Source: Pollutimonas sp. M17
GTDB lineage: Bacteria > Pseudomonadota > Gammaproteobacteria > Burkholderiales > Burkholderiaceae_B
DNA length: 64,000 nt
Assembly: GCF_025836975.1 (NCBI RefSeq)
Contig: NZ_CP107548.1
Span: 1,364,001-1,428,000 of the forward strand
Reading direction: 5' to 3'
Part shown: positions 19,546 to 29,631 of the stretch, piece after piece
Layout: every line of letters starts with the position of its first letter
Numbering within the stretch: the first letter of the stretch is position 1
Program-made: the position numbers and the translations under genes
The notes under the pieces: model-generated
The model's database searches: none
Told to the model about the DNA's origin: nothing
What the model saw: the letters and a program-made list of their open reading frames with translations, nothing else

Positions 19546-19878
19546 CTAGCGGCCTCTCAGGACTTTGCCCAGGGCCGACGCAAAGGTGGGTGGTTCGGGG
19601 CGTTCCGGCGATGCGGCGCCGGTGGATTCGGAAGGAGGCAGGGTATGAAGCAGGGATATCTGGCCGGCGGTCACGCCCAGCACCAGCCGGGCATCTTCGA
19701 CTTCGACCAGGGTGACGTAGGCGCGTGCGCCCAGGCTTTGGGTGCCAAGCACCTTCAGGTGCTGTGCGCCGGCGCCGCGCAGCCAACCGGCCCGGCGCGT
19801 CATCCAGGCACAGGCCAGGATCAGCGCAACGATGAAAACCAGGCTTATGACCAGGCGCAGGACGGCGGCTTCGGACAT
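19546..19878 (-). CDS. fliO: FliO, assembly factor for the FliP ring
   Basis: A 110-residue protein with one N-terminal membrane helix (LRLVISLVFIVALILACAWM) and a small cytoplasmic domain with the FliO pattern LKVLGTQSLGARAYVTLVEV, DARLVLGVTAGQISLLHTL. It stabilises FliP during gate assembly. It lies between fliN and fliP, as usual. Confidence 0.9.
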   Translation of the reverse strand: MSEAAVLRLVISLVFIVALILACAWMTRRAGWLRGAGAQHLKVLGTQSLGARAYVTLVEVEDARLVLGVTAGQISLLHTLPPSESTGAASPERPEPPTFASALGKVLRGR

Positions 19879-19885
19879 GCTTGCA

Positions 19886-20428
19886 CTAGCGGCGGCTGTT
19901 CAGGCGGCTCAGGCGATCGGAGGGCGTGATGATGTCGGTGACGCGTATGCCGTACTTTTCGTCGACCACGACGACTTCGCCCTGGGCGATCAGGTAGCCA
20001 TTCACGAAGATGTCCATCGGTTCGCCGGCCAGGCCGTCCAGCTCCACGACCGAACCCTGGCCAAGCTGAAGAATGTTCTTGATGGTCAGGCGCGTGCGGC
20101 CCAGCTCGACCGACAGTTGCACGGGTATGTCCATGATCATGTCGATGTCGCTATTGCCCTGTACGTCATCGCCGGTCAAAGGCTGGAATACGTTCAGGGC
20201 CGGGCTCGCCGCGGGCGCGCTCGGAGCCGGCGCCGCGGGCTTGGGCGCCGAGGCGGTCTGCTCGGCCAGGGCGCTGGCCCAGTCGTCGGCCTCTTGCGCC
20301 AGGCCGTCGGCCTGGGTCGTCTGCTTGGTCTGGGCCGCCTGCTGCTCGGAAAGCGCGGCCGCCCAATCGAGATCCGCGCTTTCAGGCGCTGCGTTCTCTT
20401 TCGCGGAATCGTTGTTGGGATCAGTCAT
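19886..20428 (-). CDS. fliN: FliN, flagellar motor switch (C-ring) protein
   Basis: A 180-residue protein. The C-terminal 80 residues are the SpoA domain: DIPVQLSVELGRTRLTIKNI, LGQGSVVELDGLAGEPMDIF, VNGYLIAQGEVVVVDEKYGI. The first 90 residues are a flexible Ala/Gln/Asp-rich extension, longer than in enterics but common in beta-proteobacteria. FliN forms the base of the C ring and binds CheY-P and FliH. It follows fliM by 10 bases. Confidence 0.95.
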   Translation of the reverse strand: MTDPNNDSAKENAAPESADLDWAAALSEQQAAQTKQTTQADGLAQEADDWASALAEQTASAPKPAAPAPSAPAASPALNVFQPLTGDDVQGNSDIDMIMDIPVQLSVELGRTRLTIKNILQLGQGSVVELDGLAGEPMDIFVNGYLIAQGEVVVVDEKYGIRVTDIITPSDRLSRLNSRR

Positions 20429-20438
20429 TTCGGTGTGC

Positions 20439-21431
20439 TCAAGTGAGGTCGGTTTCAGAGTTCGCCAGAATTTTCTTTACGCGCAGGGCATATCGGCCGT
20501 TGAAGGTGCCGTAGCCGCATTCCAATACCGGAACGCCGCCCACGTGCGCGGTGATGGTGGGATGGACTTCGATCGGCAGGACATCGTTCACCTGCAGCTT
20601 CATGAGTTCGGCGATACTGGTCTGTATCTGTGAGAATTCAGCCACCAGTTCCACGTCGGCGCTGCGCACCTGGCGCGAAAGCTGGCTCATCCAGCGCTGG
20701 TCTATGGCTTCGACGCTGGCTTCCTGCAGCGGCCGGGTCAGCAGGTCGCGAACGGGTTCGATCATGGAGTAGGGCAGGCAGATGTTCAGGTTGCCGCCCG
20801 AGGCGCCCAGCTCGATGTTGAAGGATGAAACCACCACGATCTCGTTGCCGCTGGTGATGCTGGCGAACTTGGTGTGCATCTCGGAACGGATGTATTCGAA
20901 CTCCACCGGATGCACCTGTTCCCAGGCGCCGCCATAGCTTTCAAGCGTCAGGTTCAGCAGGCGCCGGATGATCCGCTGCTCGGTCGTGGTGAAGTCGCGC
21001 CCTTCCACCCGGGTGTTGTAGCGGCCGTGGCCGCCGAACATGCTGTCGATGACCAGGAACACCAGGTTGGGATCGAAGGTGAACAGCGCCGCGCCGCGCA
21101 AAGGCTTCATGGCAACCATATTCAGGTTGCTGGGCACCGGCAGGTTCCGTTCGAAATCGGAGTATTTCTGTATGCGGATGGTGCCGACGGTAATGTCGGC
21201 GTTGCGCCGCATGAAGGTCAGCAAGACCGAGCGCAGGCGCCGGGCGAAGCGCTCGTTGATGAGCTCCAGCGTCTGCATCCGATGGCGCACCACGCGATCG
21301 GGCGAGCTCAGGTCGTAGGGCCGTACTCCGCTTAAGTCTTGGGCCGCGCCGGATTTCTCGCTGCTTTCGCCGGTTACGCCGGCCAGTAGCGCATCGACTT
21401 CGTCTTGCGAGAGAAGGCTTTGGTAGGACAT
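20439..21431 (-). CDS. fliM: FliM, flagellar motor switch (C-ring) protein
   Basis: A 330-residue protein. The N-terminal LLSQDEVDALLAGV is the CheY-P-binding peptide. Next come the middle CheC-like domain (LELINERFARRLRSVLLTFM; VFLVIDSMFGGHGRYNTRVE, which includes the GGxG motif) and a C-terminal SpoA domain (VNDVLPIEVHPTITAHVGGV). It links FliG and FliN and receives CheY-P to reverse the motor. The stop of fliL abuts its start codon. Confidence 0.96.
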   Translation of the reverse strand: MSYQSLLSQDEVDALLAGVTGESSEKSGAAQDLSGVRPYDLSSPDRVVRHRMQTLELINERFARRLRSVLLTFMRRNADITVGTIRIQKYSDFERNLPVPSNLNMVAMKPLRGAALFTFDPNLVFLVIDSMFGGHGRYNTRVEGRDFTTTEQRIIRRLLNLTLESYGGAWEQVHPVEFEYIRSEMHTKFASITSGNEIVVVSSFNIELGASGGNLNICLPYSMIEPVRDLLTRPLQEASVEAIDQRWMSQLSRQVRSADVELVAEFSQIQTSIAELMKLQVNDVLPIEVHPTITAHVGGVPVLECGYGTFNGRYALRVKKILANSETDLT

Positions 21432-21947
21432 TTATTGAATCACGAAAGCAGTGAACAGGACGCCGTTGATGAGCGGGCCGCGAGGTTGGGGCAGGTAGGG
21501 CGCCTCCAGATCCTTGGTCAGGGCCTGCACCAGGGCGGTCCTGCCCTCGGCGGTCTGGACGTAGTCGGGCTTTTGCTCGGACAGCTTGCGCAGGATGCGG
21601 TCGCGCACCTCGGGCATGTAGTTCACGATCATGCGCCGCGAGTCCTCGTCGGCCACGCGAATGGTGATGGCGACGTAAAGGATGCGGTTGCCCGTATCGC
21701 CGCGCAAGGTCACGGTGAAGGGTTCCAGCGGCGTGAAGATGGGCGTGGGCAGGGGCGCGGGCTTCTCCGGCGTGGCCTCGGCGTCGACCGTGTTTCCACC
21801 AATCTTGTCATACAGGAACAGGGTGGTTCCGACGCTGGCGACGACGATAAGGACGATCGCCAATATCGATTTGATTAATTTGGCGAATGCGCTGGGCTCG
21901 TTTTTGGCCATGACCGGTCGACGTGGGGTGGTGGAGGAAGTTGCCAT
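21432..21947 (-). CDS. fliL: FliL, basal-body-associated stator protein
   Basis: About 171 residues: a short cytoplasmic N-terminus, one membrane helix (SILAIVLIVVASVGTTLFLY), and a periplasmic FliL domain (FEPFTVTLRGDTGNR-like start, DRILRKLSEQKPDYV, ending TKDLEAPYLPQPRGPLINGV). FliL rings surround the MotAB stator. The frame stays open to a GTG at 21974; no Shine-Dalgarno separates the choices, and ATGs at 21947 or 21911 both keep the whole domain. Confidence 0.92.
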   Translation of the reverse strand: MATSSTTPRRPVMAKNEPSAFAKLIKSILAIVLIVVASVGTTLFLYDKIGGNTVDAEATPEKPAPLPTPIFTPLEPFTVTLRGDTGNRILYVAITIRVADEDSRRMIVNYMPEVRDRILRKLSEQKPDYVQTAEGRTALVQALTKDLEAPYLPQPRGPLINGVLFTAFVIQ

Positions 21948-22085
21948 CGTAGTAGTTCGCGTGCGCGTGGACACCCGCGATTTTTCAAGTTATCACATTG
22001 TGGCGCAAGCGCGTGAACGCGATCATGCCGAATAAGGGATCGAAAGCTTGGTAGCTCCGGGGTTTGATGCAATACGCCACGGCCA

Positions 22086-23465
22086 TCAGGCGAAGGTGTC
22101 GACCAGCGCATCGGGAGCGCGGCTGCGCACGGCGGGCGACGAAATGCCGCCGCTGTCCAGGCCTGCGACTTGGCCGCCGCCGGAGGCATCGCGCCGGCTG
22201 CCGCCGAACGTTTCATTGAAAGCCTGCTGCGGCTGCCCCTGATCGCTGACGCTGGTCTGTCCCAGGGATATGCCGGCCTGCGCCAGGGATTGCTGCAATT
22301 GCGACATGGCGTTTTCCACGGCTTGCCGCACGCCGGCATGAGGCGAGACGAACACCGCGTGGGCGACGTTGTCGCTGATGTTGATCGTGATGCGCAGGGG
22401 GCCCAGCTCGGGCGGATCAAGGCGAAGCTCGGCCGTGTGCGGCATGTTGTGGCCGCCTTGGGCAATGGACACGAACTGGCGCCCGAATTCCGCGGGCCAC
22501 TGTGGGCTTTGCAGGGGCGCGCCGATGGCCGGATGCGCCGCTGGCAAGCCATTGCTGGCCAGTGGCGCTGAGCCGTTGGGCGTGGCGATTCCCAGGGCGG
22601 ACTGGCCCGCGGCCAGGGAGCTGACAGGCATGGCGGCCGGGTCGGCGGTGCCCGCGGCCATGCCGGCATCGGGTGTGATGGCGACGGCCGGGCCGGCCAT
22701 GAATGTCGAAATTTCGGGCAGGGCGAGCTTGGCCTGGCCGTCGGGCGAAGCCTGGGCCCGGGCCTGCATGGCCAGCACGGCCTGGCGGGCGCCTGCCAGG
22801 CTGGCCGCCTTGTTGGCGCCCAGCAGCGTTTGATGCGGCGCCGCCACCGCGGTGGGCGGGACGGGCGCAAGGCTGATGGCCGGCGCGGAGGTCTTGCCCG
22901 CGATATCCGGAATGGACTGCCCGGCCGGGACGGCCTGCCGCAGGGCGGCGGCCGATGCATCGGCGCCCGCCTTGCTTGACGCCAGCGCGGCGGCCAGAGA
23001 GGACTTGCCGGCCGGCGCCTTGTCCTGGCCTGGAATCAGGCGATCCTGGGCTGCTGCGAGCCGCGCGTCGATGGGCTGGGCCGCTGGTTTCCCCGCCGCC
23101 GCAAGGGAGGACTGCTGCACGGCGGCCGCTTCGCCGGCGATCGTCAGTGCGATCTGCGGCAGGGTCAGGCCCTGTTCGCCGGCGGCTTGGGCCAGGGCGG
23201 CGTCATCGTCTTCCTTGGCCGGGGCGCCGGTGTTCTTGCCGGGGGCGGCGTGGTCGTTCTTGCCTGTCGCGGCACGGCCCTCGGCGGCGGAGCCTTGGCC
23301 CTTCTCGGCGGCCGCCGCGGCGCGCGCAGGCTCGGCGCCTTGCTGGCGCGTCAGGACCGCGGAAAAAGGGATGGCGCTTTCAGGCTCGGATCCGCCGCTG
23401 CCCTGTGCGCGGCCGGCGTTGCCGGGGGCAACGGGCGAGACAGCGGAAATCGTAGGTGTATTCAT
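22086..23465 (-). CDS. fliK: FliK, hook-length control protein
   Basis: A 459-residue protein, mostly Ala/Gly/Pro/Gln-rich disordered sequence, as expected of a molecular ruler. The conserved C-terminal domain includes HTAELRLDPPELGPLRITIN, VFVSPHAGVRQAVENAMSQL and LAQAGISLGQTSVSDQGQPQ. FliK measures the hook and switches FlhB export specificity. The gene lies between fliL and fliJ, the normal place. A second, diverged FliK-like gene is at 29961-31445. Confidence 0.93.
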   Translation of the reverse strand: MNTPTISAVSPVAPGNAGRAQGSGGSEPESAIPFSAVLTRQQGAEPARAAAAAEKGQGSAAEGRAATGKNDHAAPGKNTGAPAKEDDDAALAQAAGEQGLTLPQIALTIAGEAAAVQQSSLAAAGKPAAQPIDARLAAAQDRLIPGQDKAPAGKSSLAAALASSKAGADASAAALRQAVPAGQSIPDIAGKTSAPAISLAPVPPTAVAAPHQTLLGANKAASLAGARQAVLAMQARAQASPDGQAKLALPEISTFMAGPAVAITPDAGMAAGTADPAAMPVSSLAAGQSALGIATPNGSAPLASNGLPAAHPAIGAPLQSPQWPAEFGRQFVSIAQGGHNMPHTAELRLDPPELGPLRITINISDNVAHAVFVSPHAGVRQAVENAMSQLQQSLAQAGISLGQTSVSDQGQPQQAFNETFGGSRRDASGGGQVAGLDSGGISSPAVRSRAPDALVDTFA

Positions 23466-23477
23466 GGTTCAGCCTGA

Positions 23478-23927
23478 TCAGTGTGGTTGGCGCGCCCGGC
23501 GGTACATGGTGGCCGAAATTTCGTCGCTGGCAAGCTGCTCGGACCGGTTTTCGCGGGCCAGTTGCTGCCTGGCCTCCCGCGCCTGCAAGGCCTCGAAGGA
23601 GCTCAGGCGCCGCTTTTCAGCGTGCCAGCGCTGGCGCCCGCTTTCGAGCTTGCCGTCAATATGCGCTACGACCTTATTTTGCTGCGAAATGGCCTCGTCC
23701 AAAGTAGCGATAAACTGCCTAAAATTATGGTAGTTCGACGATGACAGGCCGGTTTCGGTTGCTTTTTGCAGCCGCTCGGCATAATCCTGGCGATACACCA
23801 GCAGGGTGGACAGCTGGGTTTCCGCATTATTGCGTTCGCTCATCAGCAGTTGCAGCTGTTTGCCGGCCTGGTCGGCGCCTTCCTTGGCCAGATCGATCAG
23901 GACGGGCAATGAAGAATGCTTAGCCAT
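23478..23927 (-). CDS. fliJ: FliJ, export ATPase stalk protein
   Basis: A 149-residue two-helix coiled coil rich in Glu, Gln, Arg and Leu ([40 protein letters not shown]). FliJ sits in the centre of the FliI ring and couples it to FlhA. It overlaps the fliI 3' end by 8 bases. Sequence is weakly conserved in the family; length, coil pattern and position support the call. Confidence 0.93.
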   Translation of the reverse strand: MAKHSSLPVLIDLAKEGADQAGKQLQLLMSERNNAETQLSTLLVYRQDYAERLQKATETGLSSSNYHNFRQFIATLDEAISQQNKVVAHIDGKLESGRQRWHAEKRRLSSFEALQAREARQQLARENRSEQLASDEISATMYRRARQPH

Positions 23928-25407
23928 GGTTCATTCCTTGATACGGCGCTTCCGGGGCGGACTGGTTCCTGCCCAGCAGCGTGGCTAGTTCGCCGGCTGC
24001 CGACGGGTAGTCGATACGCGTTTCAATGCCTTGCTGAAGGTAAGCCTCGAGCCAGGGATATTTTTCAATGGCTTCGTCGATCTGGGGATCGTTTCCGGGC
24101 GTATAAGCGCCCACGGCAATCAGGTCGTGATTGCGCTGGTAGCGCGACAGCATCTTCTTGAACTGATGCACCAGCGTGAATTGCTCCTTGGGAACGACGG
24201 CCGCCATCACGCGCGATATCGATGCCTCGATATCGATGGCGGGGTAGTGCCCCGACTCGGCCAGCCTGCGCGATAGCACGACGTGGCCGTCCAGAATGGC
24301 CCGTGCCGAATCGGCGATGGGATCCTGCTGGTCGTCCCCTTCGGTCAGCACGGTGTAGAACGCGGTGATCGAGCCGGCCGGCCGGTTGCCCACCGGGGCG
24401 CCGTTTCCGGCGCGCTCGACCAGGGCCGGCAGCTTGGCGAACACAGAGGGCGGGTAGCCCTTGGTGGCCGGCGGTTCGCCGATGGCCAGGGCGATCTCGC
24501 GCTGGGCCATGGCGTAGCGGGTCAGCGAATCCATGATCAGCAATACATGCTTGCCCTGATCGCGGAAGTGCTCCGCCAGCTTGGTTGCATAGACGGCGCC
24601 CTGCAGGCGCAGCAACGGCGACACGTCGGCCGGGGCCGCCACCACGACCGAGCGCTTCAGGCCCTCGGGCCCCAGGTTCAACTCGATGAATTCCTTGACT
24701 TCGCGGCCCCGTTCGCCGATGAGTCCGACCACGATCACATCGGCCTTGGTGTAGCGCGCCATCATGCCCAGCAGCACGCTCTTGCCGACGCCGGAACCCG
24801 CGAACAGGCCCATGCGCTGGCCCCGGCCGACGGTAAGCAGGCCGTTGATGGCGCGCACGCCCACGTCCAGCACGGTGTCGATGGGCGCGCGAGCCAGGGG
24901 ATTGATCACCTGTGCGCCCAGTGAAGCCGAGTTGACGTTGCCAAGCGGACCCAGGTCGTCCAACGGCCGGCCGGCGCCATCCAGCACCCTGCCCAGCAGG
25001 GCGTCGCCCACCGGTAAGTGCCGGGACAGCACGAGAGGAGGGCCGATGTCGTCGCCGGCGCGCAAGGGCAGCGGCACCTGGCTTTGTATGGAGGGCTCGA
25101 GCGGGACGACGCGCGCGCCCGGAGGCAGGCCCGAGATATCGCTTTGCGGCATCAGGTACAGGGTGTGCCCGTGAAAGCCGACGACTTCCGCATCGGCCCA
25201 GTGATCCTGGCCCGGCGCTATTTCGATTTTGCATGCCGCGCCCACGGCCAGGCGCAGGCCGGTGGCTTCCAGCACCAGGCCGGTGGCGCGGTTGACCCGG
25301 CCGCTGACGTGCCACGATTCGGTGGCCGAAACACGCCTTGCCCCCGCTTCCAGCTGGGCTTGCCAGCGCGCCGTGGGCGTAGGAAGCAGGTCGGCGGTCT
25401 GGCTCAT
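23920..25407 (-). CDS. fliI: FliI, flagellar export ATPase
   Basis: A 495-residue F1-beta-like ATPase. Walker [17 protein letters not shown] and Walker [21 protein letters not shown] are intact. The N-terminal beta-barrel precedes them, and the C-terminus carries the helical [20 protein letters not shown] region. It powers unfolding and loading of export substrates. The frame is open to 25554, but the ATG at 25407 overlaps the fliH stop by 4 bases and gives the standard N-terminus (MSQTADLL). Confidence 0.96.
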   Translation of the reverse strand: MSQTADLLPTPTARWQAQLEAGARRVSATESWHVSGRVNRATGLVLEATGLRLAVGAACKIEIAPGQDHWADAEVVGFHGHTLYLMPQSDISGLPPGARVVPLEPSIQSQVPLPLRAGDDIGPPLVLSRHLPVGDALLGRVLDGAGRPLDDLGPLGNVNSASLGAQVINPLARAPIDTVLDVGVRAINGLLTVGRGQRMGLFAGSGVGKSVLLGMMARYTKADVIVVGLIGERGREVKEFIELNLGPEGLKRSVVVAAPADVSPLLRLQGAVYATKLAEHFRDQGKHVLLIMDSLTRYAMAQREIALAIGEPPATKGYPPSVFAKLPALVERAGNGAPVGNRPAGSITAFYTVLTEGDDQQDPIADSARAILDGHVVLSRRLAESGHYPAIDIEASISRVMAAVVPKEQFTLVHQFKKMLSRYQRNHDLIAVGAYTPGNDPQIDEAIEKYPWLEAYLQQGIETRIDYPSAAGELATLLGRNQSAPEAPYQGMNHG

Positions 25408-26153
25408 TGCGCGTCTCCCGCCGGGGCGGCCTTGTGGCCCAGCGCCGAGGTCACCCGCAGCCACCTCGTTTGCAGCGTCGCATCGATGCTGCCCAGGGCG
25501 GTTTCGGCTATGCATCCGCCCCGCGCGATCGACGCGTCCGGCGCCAGGCGCCACTTGCTTGCACCCGGATCCGCCTGAAGGTAGGCCTGGACCAGTTCCA
25601 GATCGGCCGGGTTGACGCGCAGCGTCAGCATGGCTTCCCTGCCGATATCCAATTGGGTGACATCGCGCACGACATCCAGGATTTTCTCGGGCTGCGCGTC
25701 CAGCGTGCTGCGCAAGACCTGTTCAGCGATCTTGATGGCCAGCGAAATCAAGGCCTGGCCCATCTCGGCCTCGATCGAGGCGATGGAGGCGGCGCATTCC
25801 TGGGCCAGGGCATGAAGCTGGGCGGTTTCCTGCTGCGCCTGCTCCCGTCCGGACGCGTGCCCGGCGGCAAACCCGGCTTCGTAGCCCTGCTGGTGGCCGG
25901 CCTTGTAGCCCTCGTCGGTGCCGGCCTCCAGGCCCTGAGTGTGTCCGGCGGCATAGCCTTCGGCCTGTCCGCTGGCCAGCGCGGCGTCATGCAGGCGCTG
26001 GATTTCCTTTCTGAGCAGTTCCGGATCCGGCATGGCCGGCGCGGGGGCGGGGGCATTCTTGACGGGCGCGGCGGCGGGGGGGGCATCGAATGATGCCATC
26101 TCCCAGCGTTTCCATGCTTCGGATACGCGAAGAGGGGCCGGCCTCTCAGACAT
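25404..26153 (-). CDS. fliH: FliH, regulator of the export ATPase
   Basis: A 249-residue protein with the FliH middle repeat of GxxxG spacing ([20 protein letters not shown], then [13 protein letters not shown]) that forms a helical dimer. The C-terminal domain ([33 protein letters not shown]) resembles ATP-synthase b/delta fusion. It binds FliI and tethers it to FliN. It overlaps fliG by 8 bases. Confidence 0.95.
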   Translation of the reverse strand: MSERPAPLRVSEAWKRWEMASFDAPPAAAPVKNAPAPAPAMPDPELLRKEIQRLHDAALASGQAEGYAAGHTQGLEAGTDEGYKAGHQQGYEAGFAAGHASGREQAQQETAQLHALAQECAASIASIEAEMGQALISLAIKIAEQVLRSTLDAQPEKILDVVRDVTQLDIGREAMLTLRVNPADLELVQAYLQADPGASKWRLAPDASIARGGCIAETALGSIDATLQTRWLRVTSALGHKAAPAGDAQ

Positions 26154-27147
26154 ACTCGTCGTTCCCCAGGCCGCCCAGGCTGAATTGTCCGGCTTCTGCC
26201 AGCTTGCGGGCTATCTGCAGAATATTCTTCTGTTCTTCCTCGACCTTGGACATGCGCACCGGACCTTGCGCTTCCAGATCGTCGCGCAGCATTTCGGCCG
26301 CCCGGTTCGACATGTTCTTGAAGAATTTCTCGCGCAGCTCTTCCGGGGCGCCCTTCATGGCGATGGTCAGCGAAGCGGTGTCGACTTCCTTCAGAATCAG
26401 CTGGATGGCGGTGTCTTCGATGTCGGCCAGGTTCTCGAAGACGAACATCTCGTCCACAATGCGCTGCGCCAGATCGGCATCGAGTTCGCGCAGGCTGGCC
26501 ACCACGGCCTCTTCCTCGGTCGAACTCATGAAGTTCAGTATTTCGGCGGCGGTGCGCACACCGCCCATCTTGCTGCGCTTGGCGCCCTGGCCGGAAAGCA
26601 TGCCGTTGAGCACATCGGTCAGTTCATGCAGCGCAGCCGGCTGCACGCCGCCGAAGGTGGCGATGCGCAGCATGACGTCATTGCGCAGGCGCTCGTTGAG
26701 CAGGGCCAGCACGGCCGATGCGCGGTCGCGTTCCAGGTGGACCAGGATGGTGGCGATGATCTGAGGATGCTCGTCGGCGATCAGTTCGGCCACGCTGTTG
26801 GCGTCCAGCCAGTTCAGCGCGTCGATGCCGTTGCCGCCTTCGCCGCCTTCCAGGATGTCCTCGATCAGGCCCGCGGCGCGGTCGGTGCCCAGCGCCTTGG
26901 TCAGCACGGAGCGTATGTATTCGTCCGAACCCAGGGTAACGGCCATGAACTGGTCGGCTTCCTGGCGGAATTCCTCGAGCACCCCGTCCACGTCGTTGCG
27001 GGTGATCTGCTTGAGGTTGGCCATGGCGCCGCCGATCTGCTGGACTTCGCGGGCGGACAGGTATTTGAAGACCTCCGCCGCGGCGTCCTCGCCCAGGGAC
27101 ATGACCAGGATCGCGCAGCGATCCAGTTCGGAATCAACGATTGCCAT
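26146..27147 (-). CDS. fliG: FliG, motor switch and torque protein
   Basis: A 333-residue protein with an N-terminal FliF-binding domain, the middle EHPQ motif (LIADEHPQIIATILVHLERD) that contacts FliM, and the C-terminal torque helix with alternating charges (KEVDTASLTIAMKGAPEELR EKFFKNMS). It converts stator force into rotation. Start ATG overlaps the end of fliF by 14 bases. Confidence 0.96.
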   Translation of the reverse strand: MAIVDSELDRCAILVMSLGEDAAAEVFKYLSAREVQQIGGAMANLKQITRNDVDGVLEEFRQEADQFMAVTLGSDEYIRSVLTKALGTDRAAGLIEDILEGGEGGNGIDALNWLDANSVAELIADEHPQIIATILVHLERDRASAVLALLNERLRNDVMLRIATFGGVQPAALHELTDVLNGMLSGQGAKRSKMGGVRTAAEILNFMSSTEEEAVVASLRELDADLAQRIVDEMFVFENLADIEDTAIQLILKEVDTASLTIAMKGAPEELREKFFKNMSNRAAEMLRDDLEAQGPVRMSKVEEEQKNILQIARKLAEAGQFSLGGLGNDEYV

Positions 27148-28864
27148 CTTTCTTTTCCATCCAGGAACGCAATACCATCGCCACAGCGCGGGGGTCCTTG
27201 TCGGCCATCTTGCGCGCCGTGCTCAGGTTCTCTTCGTAGCGATTCATTTCCGAAGCCAGGCGCTCGGCGGCGGCCATCTGCTCGCGGTTCTTTTCCACTT
27301 CCAGGGCTTCGGCCTTGCGCCTTTCCTTGGCGGCTTCGGAGTCGGCCATGAAGGGCTTGACCACGGCTCGCCACAATATATAGATGACCAGCGCGATCAA
27401 CAGGTATTGAATCAGCTGCATTGCGTAATCCAGATACACGGGGTTTTGCCAGATGGGCGGCTGGGCCTCGCCGGCATCGCTGAACTGGCTGTTCACCACG
27501 CTCAGCGTGTCGCCGCGCTCGGCGGAATAGCCCATGGCCTGCTTGACCAGCTCATTCAGTTTATCAAGCTCGGCCTGGGGCAGGGGTTCGAGTTCGCCTT
27601 CGTTGTTGCGGTAGTTCACCACCACGGCGACCGACAGGCGGCGCAGGGTGCCCAGCGGATCCTTTACGTGGCTGATGGTGCGGTCGACCTCGTAGTTGAT
27701 GGTCGCATCGTTGCGGGAGTTGCCCGTGCCCTGAAGAAGGTTGTTGCCGCCGGCCAGCGTGGTCGTGGTGTTCTGCCCCGGAGCGCCGGCCGCCACATTG
27801 CCCGCCGCCGGGTTGGCGGCATTCGGGTTCGCCGCATTGGGCGCGTTGGGGTTGGCGGCGTTCTGGTTCTGGCCGGGAGCCGGCGGCGTCACGATGGGCG
27901 CCGTCGGGTTCAGCGGAGGCTGGTTGGTCAGCGCGCCGGGCACGCCCTCGGGCGGCAGTACGTTGTGCTGCACCGATGAACTGGTCTGCTCGCTACGGAC
28001 GGCCGCTTCGCCGGGCTTCTGGTTGGGCCGGTAGACCTCCGAGGTTTGCTCGCGCTGGGCGAAATCCACGTCGGCGCTGACCTGGGCGCGCACATTGCCC
28101 GAACCCACCAGCGGATTGAGCAAAGTCAGGATGCGCTGGACCGTGCGCTGCTCGATGTCGTTGACCAGGTTGCGGCGGCTGCCGTCGACGCCGGCCTCGC
28201 CCGTGGGCGCGGTCAGCAGGCGGCCGTTCTGGTCGACCACCGATACTTTGTCGGCCGTAAGATGCGGAACGCTGGAAGAGACCAGCCACGTGATGGCCGC
28301 CACCTGCGCATCGCTCAGGCTGCGCCCGGGGTACAGCGTCAGCAGGACCGAGGCGGTGGGCGGCTGGCGATCACGCACGAACAGCGACTCGCGCGGTATG
28401 GCCAGGTGCACGCGGGCGCCTTGCACGGCATGCAGGGCCTGGATGGAACTGACCAGTTCGCCCTCCAGGGCGCGCTGGTAGTTGATCTGCTCGGTGAACT
28501 GGCTGGCGCCGAAGCGCGTCTGGTCCATCAGCTCGAACCCGGCTTCCCCGCTGCGTGGCAGGCCTTGCTGGGCCAACTGCAGGCGCGCCTCGTGAACCTT
28601 GTCCGCCGGAACCAGTATGGCATTGCCCGTGTCGGCCAGCTTGTAGGGCACGTTCATCTGGGTCAGCGCGGCCACGATGGCGCCGCCGTCCCGGTCTTCC
28701 AGGTTGGAGAACAGAACCTTGTAGTCGGGTGTGCGCGCCCAAAGCAGCAGCACGACCACGACGGCCACAGCCGCCGCCGCGGCGCCAAGCAGTGCCGGTT
28801 TGGGCCAAGTCTTGATTTTTTCCAATGCCGGGAAACGTTCCAACAACTGCGCCGCCTGGCTCAT
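27134..28864 (-). CDS. fliF: FliF, MS-ring protein
   Basis: A 576-residue protein with N-terminal TM helix (about residues 24-43), ring-building motifs (LLWARTPDYKVLFSNLEDRD; GQARVHLAIPRESLF-like segment), a long Pro/Asn/Ala-rich middle loop (about 310-370), TM2 (LIQYLLIALVIYILWRAVVK), and a C-terminal FliG-binding tail. It is the first structure of the basal body and houses the export apparatus. The gene starts the minus-strand fli operon; fliE is divergent. Confidence 0.96.
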   Translation of the reverse strand: MSQAAQLLERFPALEKIKTWPKPALLGAAAAAVAVVVVLLLWARTPDYKVLFSNLEDRDGGAIVAALTQMNVPYKLADTGNAILVPADKVHEARLQLAQQGLPRSGEAGFELMDQTRFGASQFTEQINYQRALEGELVSSIQALHAVQGARVHLAIPRESLFVRDRQPPTASVLLTLYPGRSLSDAQVAAITWLVSSSVPHLTADKVSVVDQNGRLLTAPTGEAGVDGSRRNLVNDIEQRTVQRILTLLNPLVGSGNVRAQVSADVDFAQREQTSEVYRPNQKPGEAAVRSEQTSSSVQHNVLPPEGVPGALTNQPPLNPTAPIVTPPAPGQNQNAANPNAPNAANPNAANPAAGNVAAGAPGQNTTTTLAGGNNLLQGTGNSRNDATINYEVDRTISHVKDPLGTLRRLSVAVVVNYRNNEGELEPLPQAELDKLNELVKQAMGYSAERGDTLSVVNSQFSDAGEAQPPIWQNPVYLDYAMQLIQYLLIALVIYILWRAVVKPFMADSEAAKERRKAEALEVEKNREQMAAAERLASEMNRYEENLSTARKMADKDPRAVAMVLRSWMEKKDGNR

Positions 28865-29198
28865 TGACGGCCTCTGTCGCTGTGGTGGTTCTGGCGTAAG
28901 AAGAACGTCAAGCAGTGGGTTGGCAAGGTGTACATGCGGCGAGACAAAGGTAAGAGAGCCTGAATTATTGCGCGTAAAGCAAAACCCTCAAGCGTCGAAA
29001 AACACGTGTTTTGGGTGTCATTTAGCTCTTATGGGATCGAGGGGCGAGAAGCCCGGATGGGACTATAGCCTTTGGGCGTGTGCGGGGTATCAGGTGAAAA
29101 GAAGGGTGAATTGACGCTTGATGAGTCGCTTGGCCGCCGCCCATATTGAGTACATTAGGCAAGCGGCGATTTTCGCCCGTCAGAATTCATTTATTGCC
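28865..29198. promoter_or_regulatory. Divergent fliF/fliE intergenic region
   Basis: These 334 bases separate the divergent fliF and fliE genes and must carry both promoters. No sigma-28 motif is present, as expected for middle genes. A short palindrome AAAACACGTGTTTT-like element lies near 29000-29015. An in-frame extension of fliE to 29118 exists but lengthens the protein past the family norm. I see no small gene. Confidence 0.4.
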
Positions 29199-29531
29199 AT
29201 GGCCATACAAAATCTTTCCGCTATCGAAAACATGCTGGCGCAAATGCGCGCCGTGGCGCAGGCCGCCTCGTCCACGGCCTCGCCGTCGAAAAGCCTTGCC
29301 GCCAGCAATGGCGGCTTCGCGGCGGAGCTGGCACGCTCCCTGGATCGCGTGTCGACCTTGCAGAACGATTCAGCCGCTCAGGCCCGCGCCTTCCAGATGG
29401 GCGCGCCCGACATCTCGCTGAACAACGTGATGATAGACATGCAGAAGGCCAGCATTGCCTTCCAGGCGACGGTCCAGGTGCGCAACCGCCTGGTGGCCGC
29501 GTATCAGGAAATCGCCAGCATGCCTGTATAA
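29199..29531 (+). CDS. fliE: FliE, MS ring-rod junction protein
   Basis: A 110-residue protein with the FliE pattern: MAIQNLSAIENMLAQMRAVA start, GFAAELARSLDRVSTLQNDS, then the conserved C-terminal DISLNNVMIDMQKASIAFQA and VQVRNRLVAAYQEIASMPV. It joins the MS ring to the rod. The frame opens at 29118, but the ATG at 29199 gives standard length (E. coli 104). It is monocistronic: a terminator follows. Confidence 0.95.
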   Translation: MAIQNLSAIENMLAQMRAVAQAASSTASPSKSLAASNGGFAAELARSLDRVSTLQNDSAAQARAFQMGAPDISLNNVMIDMQKASIAFQATVQVRNRLVAAYQEIASMPV

Positions 29532-29556
29532 GGCATTGCCGCCGCATGCTTGCGCC

Positions 29557-29583
29557 ATGCCGCTTTCGAGCGGCATTTTCTTT
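29557..29583 (+). terminator. Terminator after fliE
   Basis: Perfect 8-bp stem ATGCCGCT/AGCGGCAT around a TTCG tetraloop, followed by TTTCTTT. It ends fliE before the convergent FlhB-like gene. Confidence 0.85.
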
Positions 29584-29631
29584 GGATGGCGCCATGTTGC
29601 GCGGGCGGTGGAAATTTGCGGTTTTGCGGCC

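Noticed and set aside
27770-27880. Tandem Asn/Ala/Pro repeats inside fliF
   Set aside because: Low-complexity coding repeats in the FliF periplasmic loop, common in this family; not a separate element.
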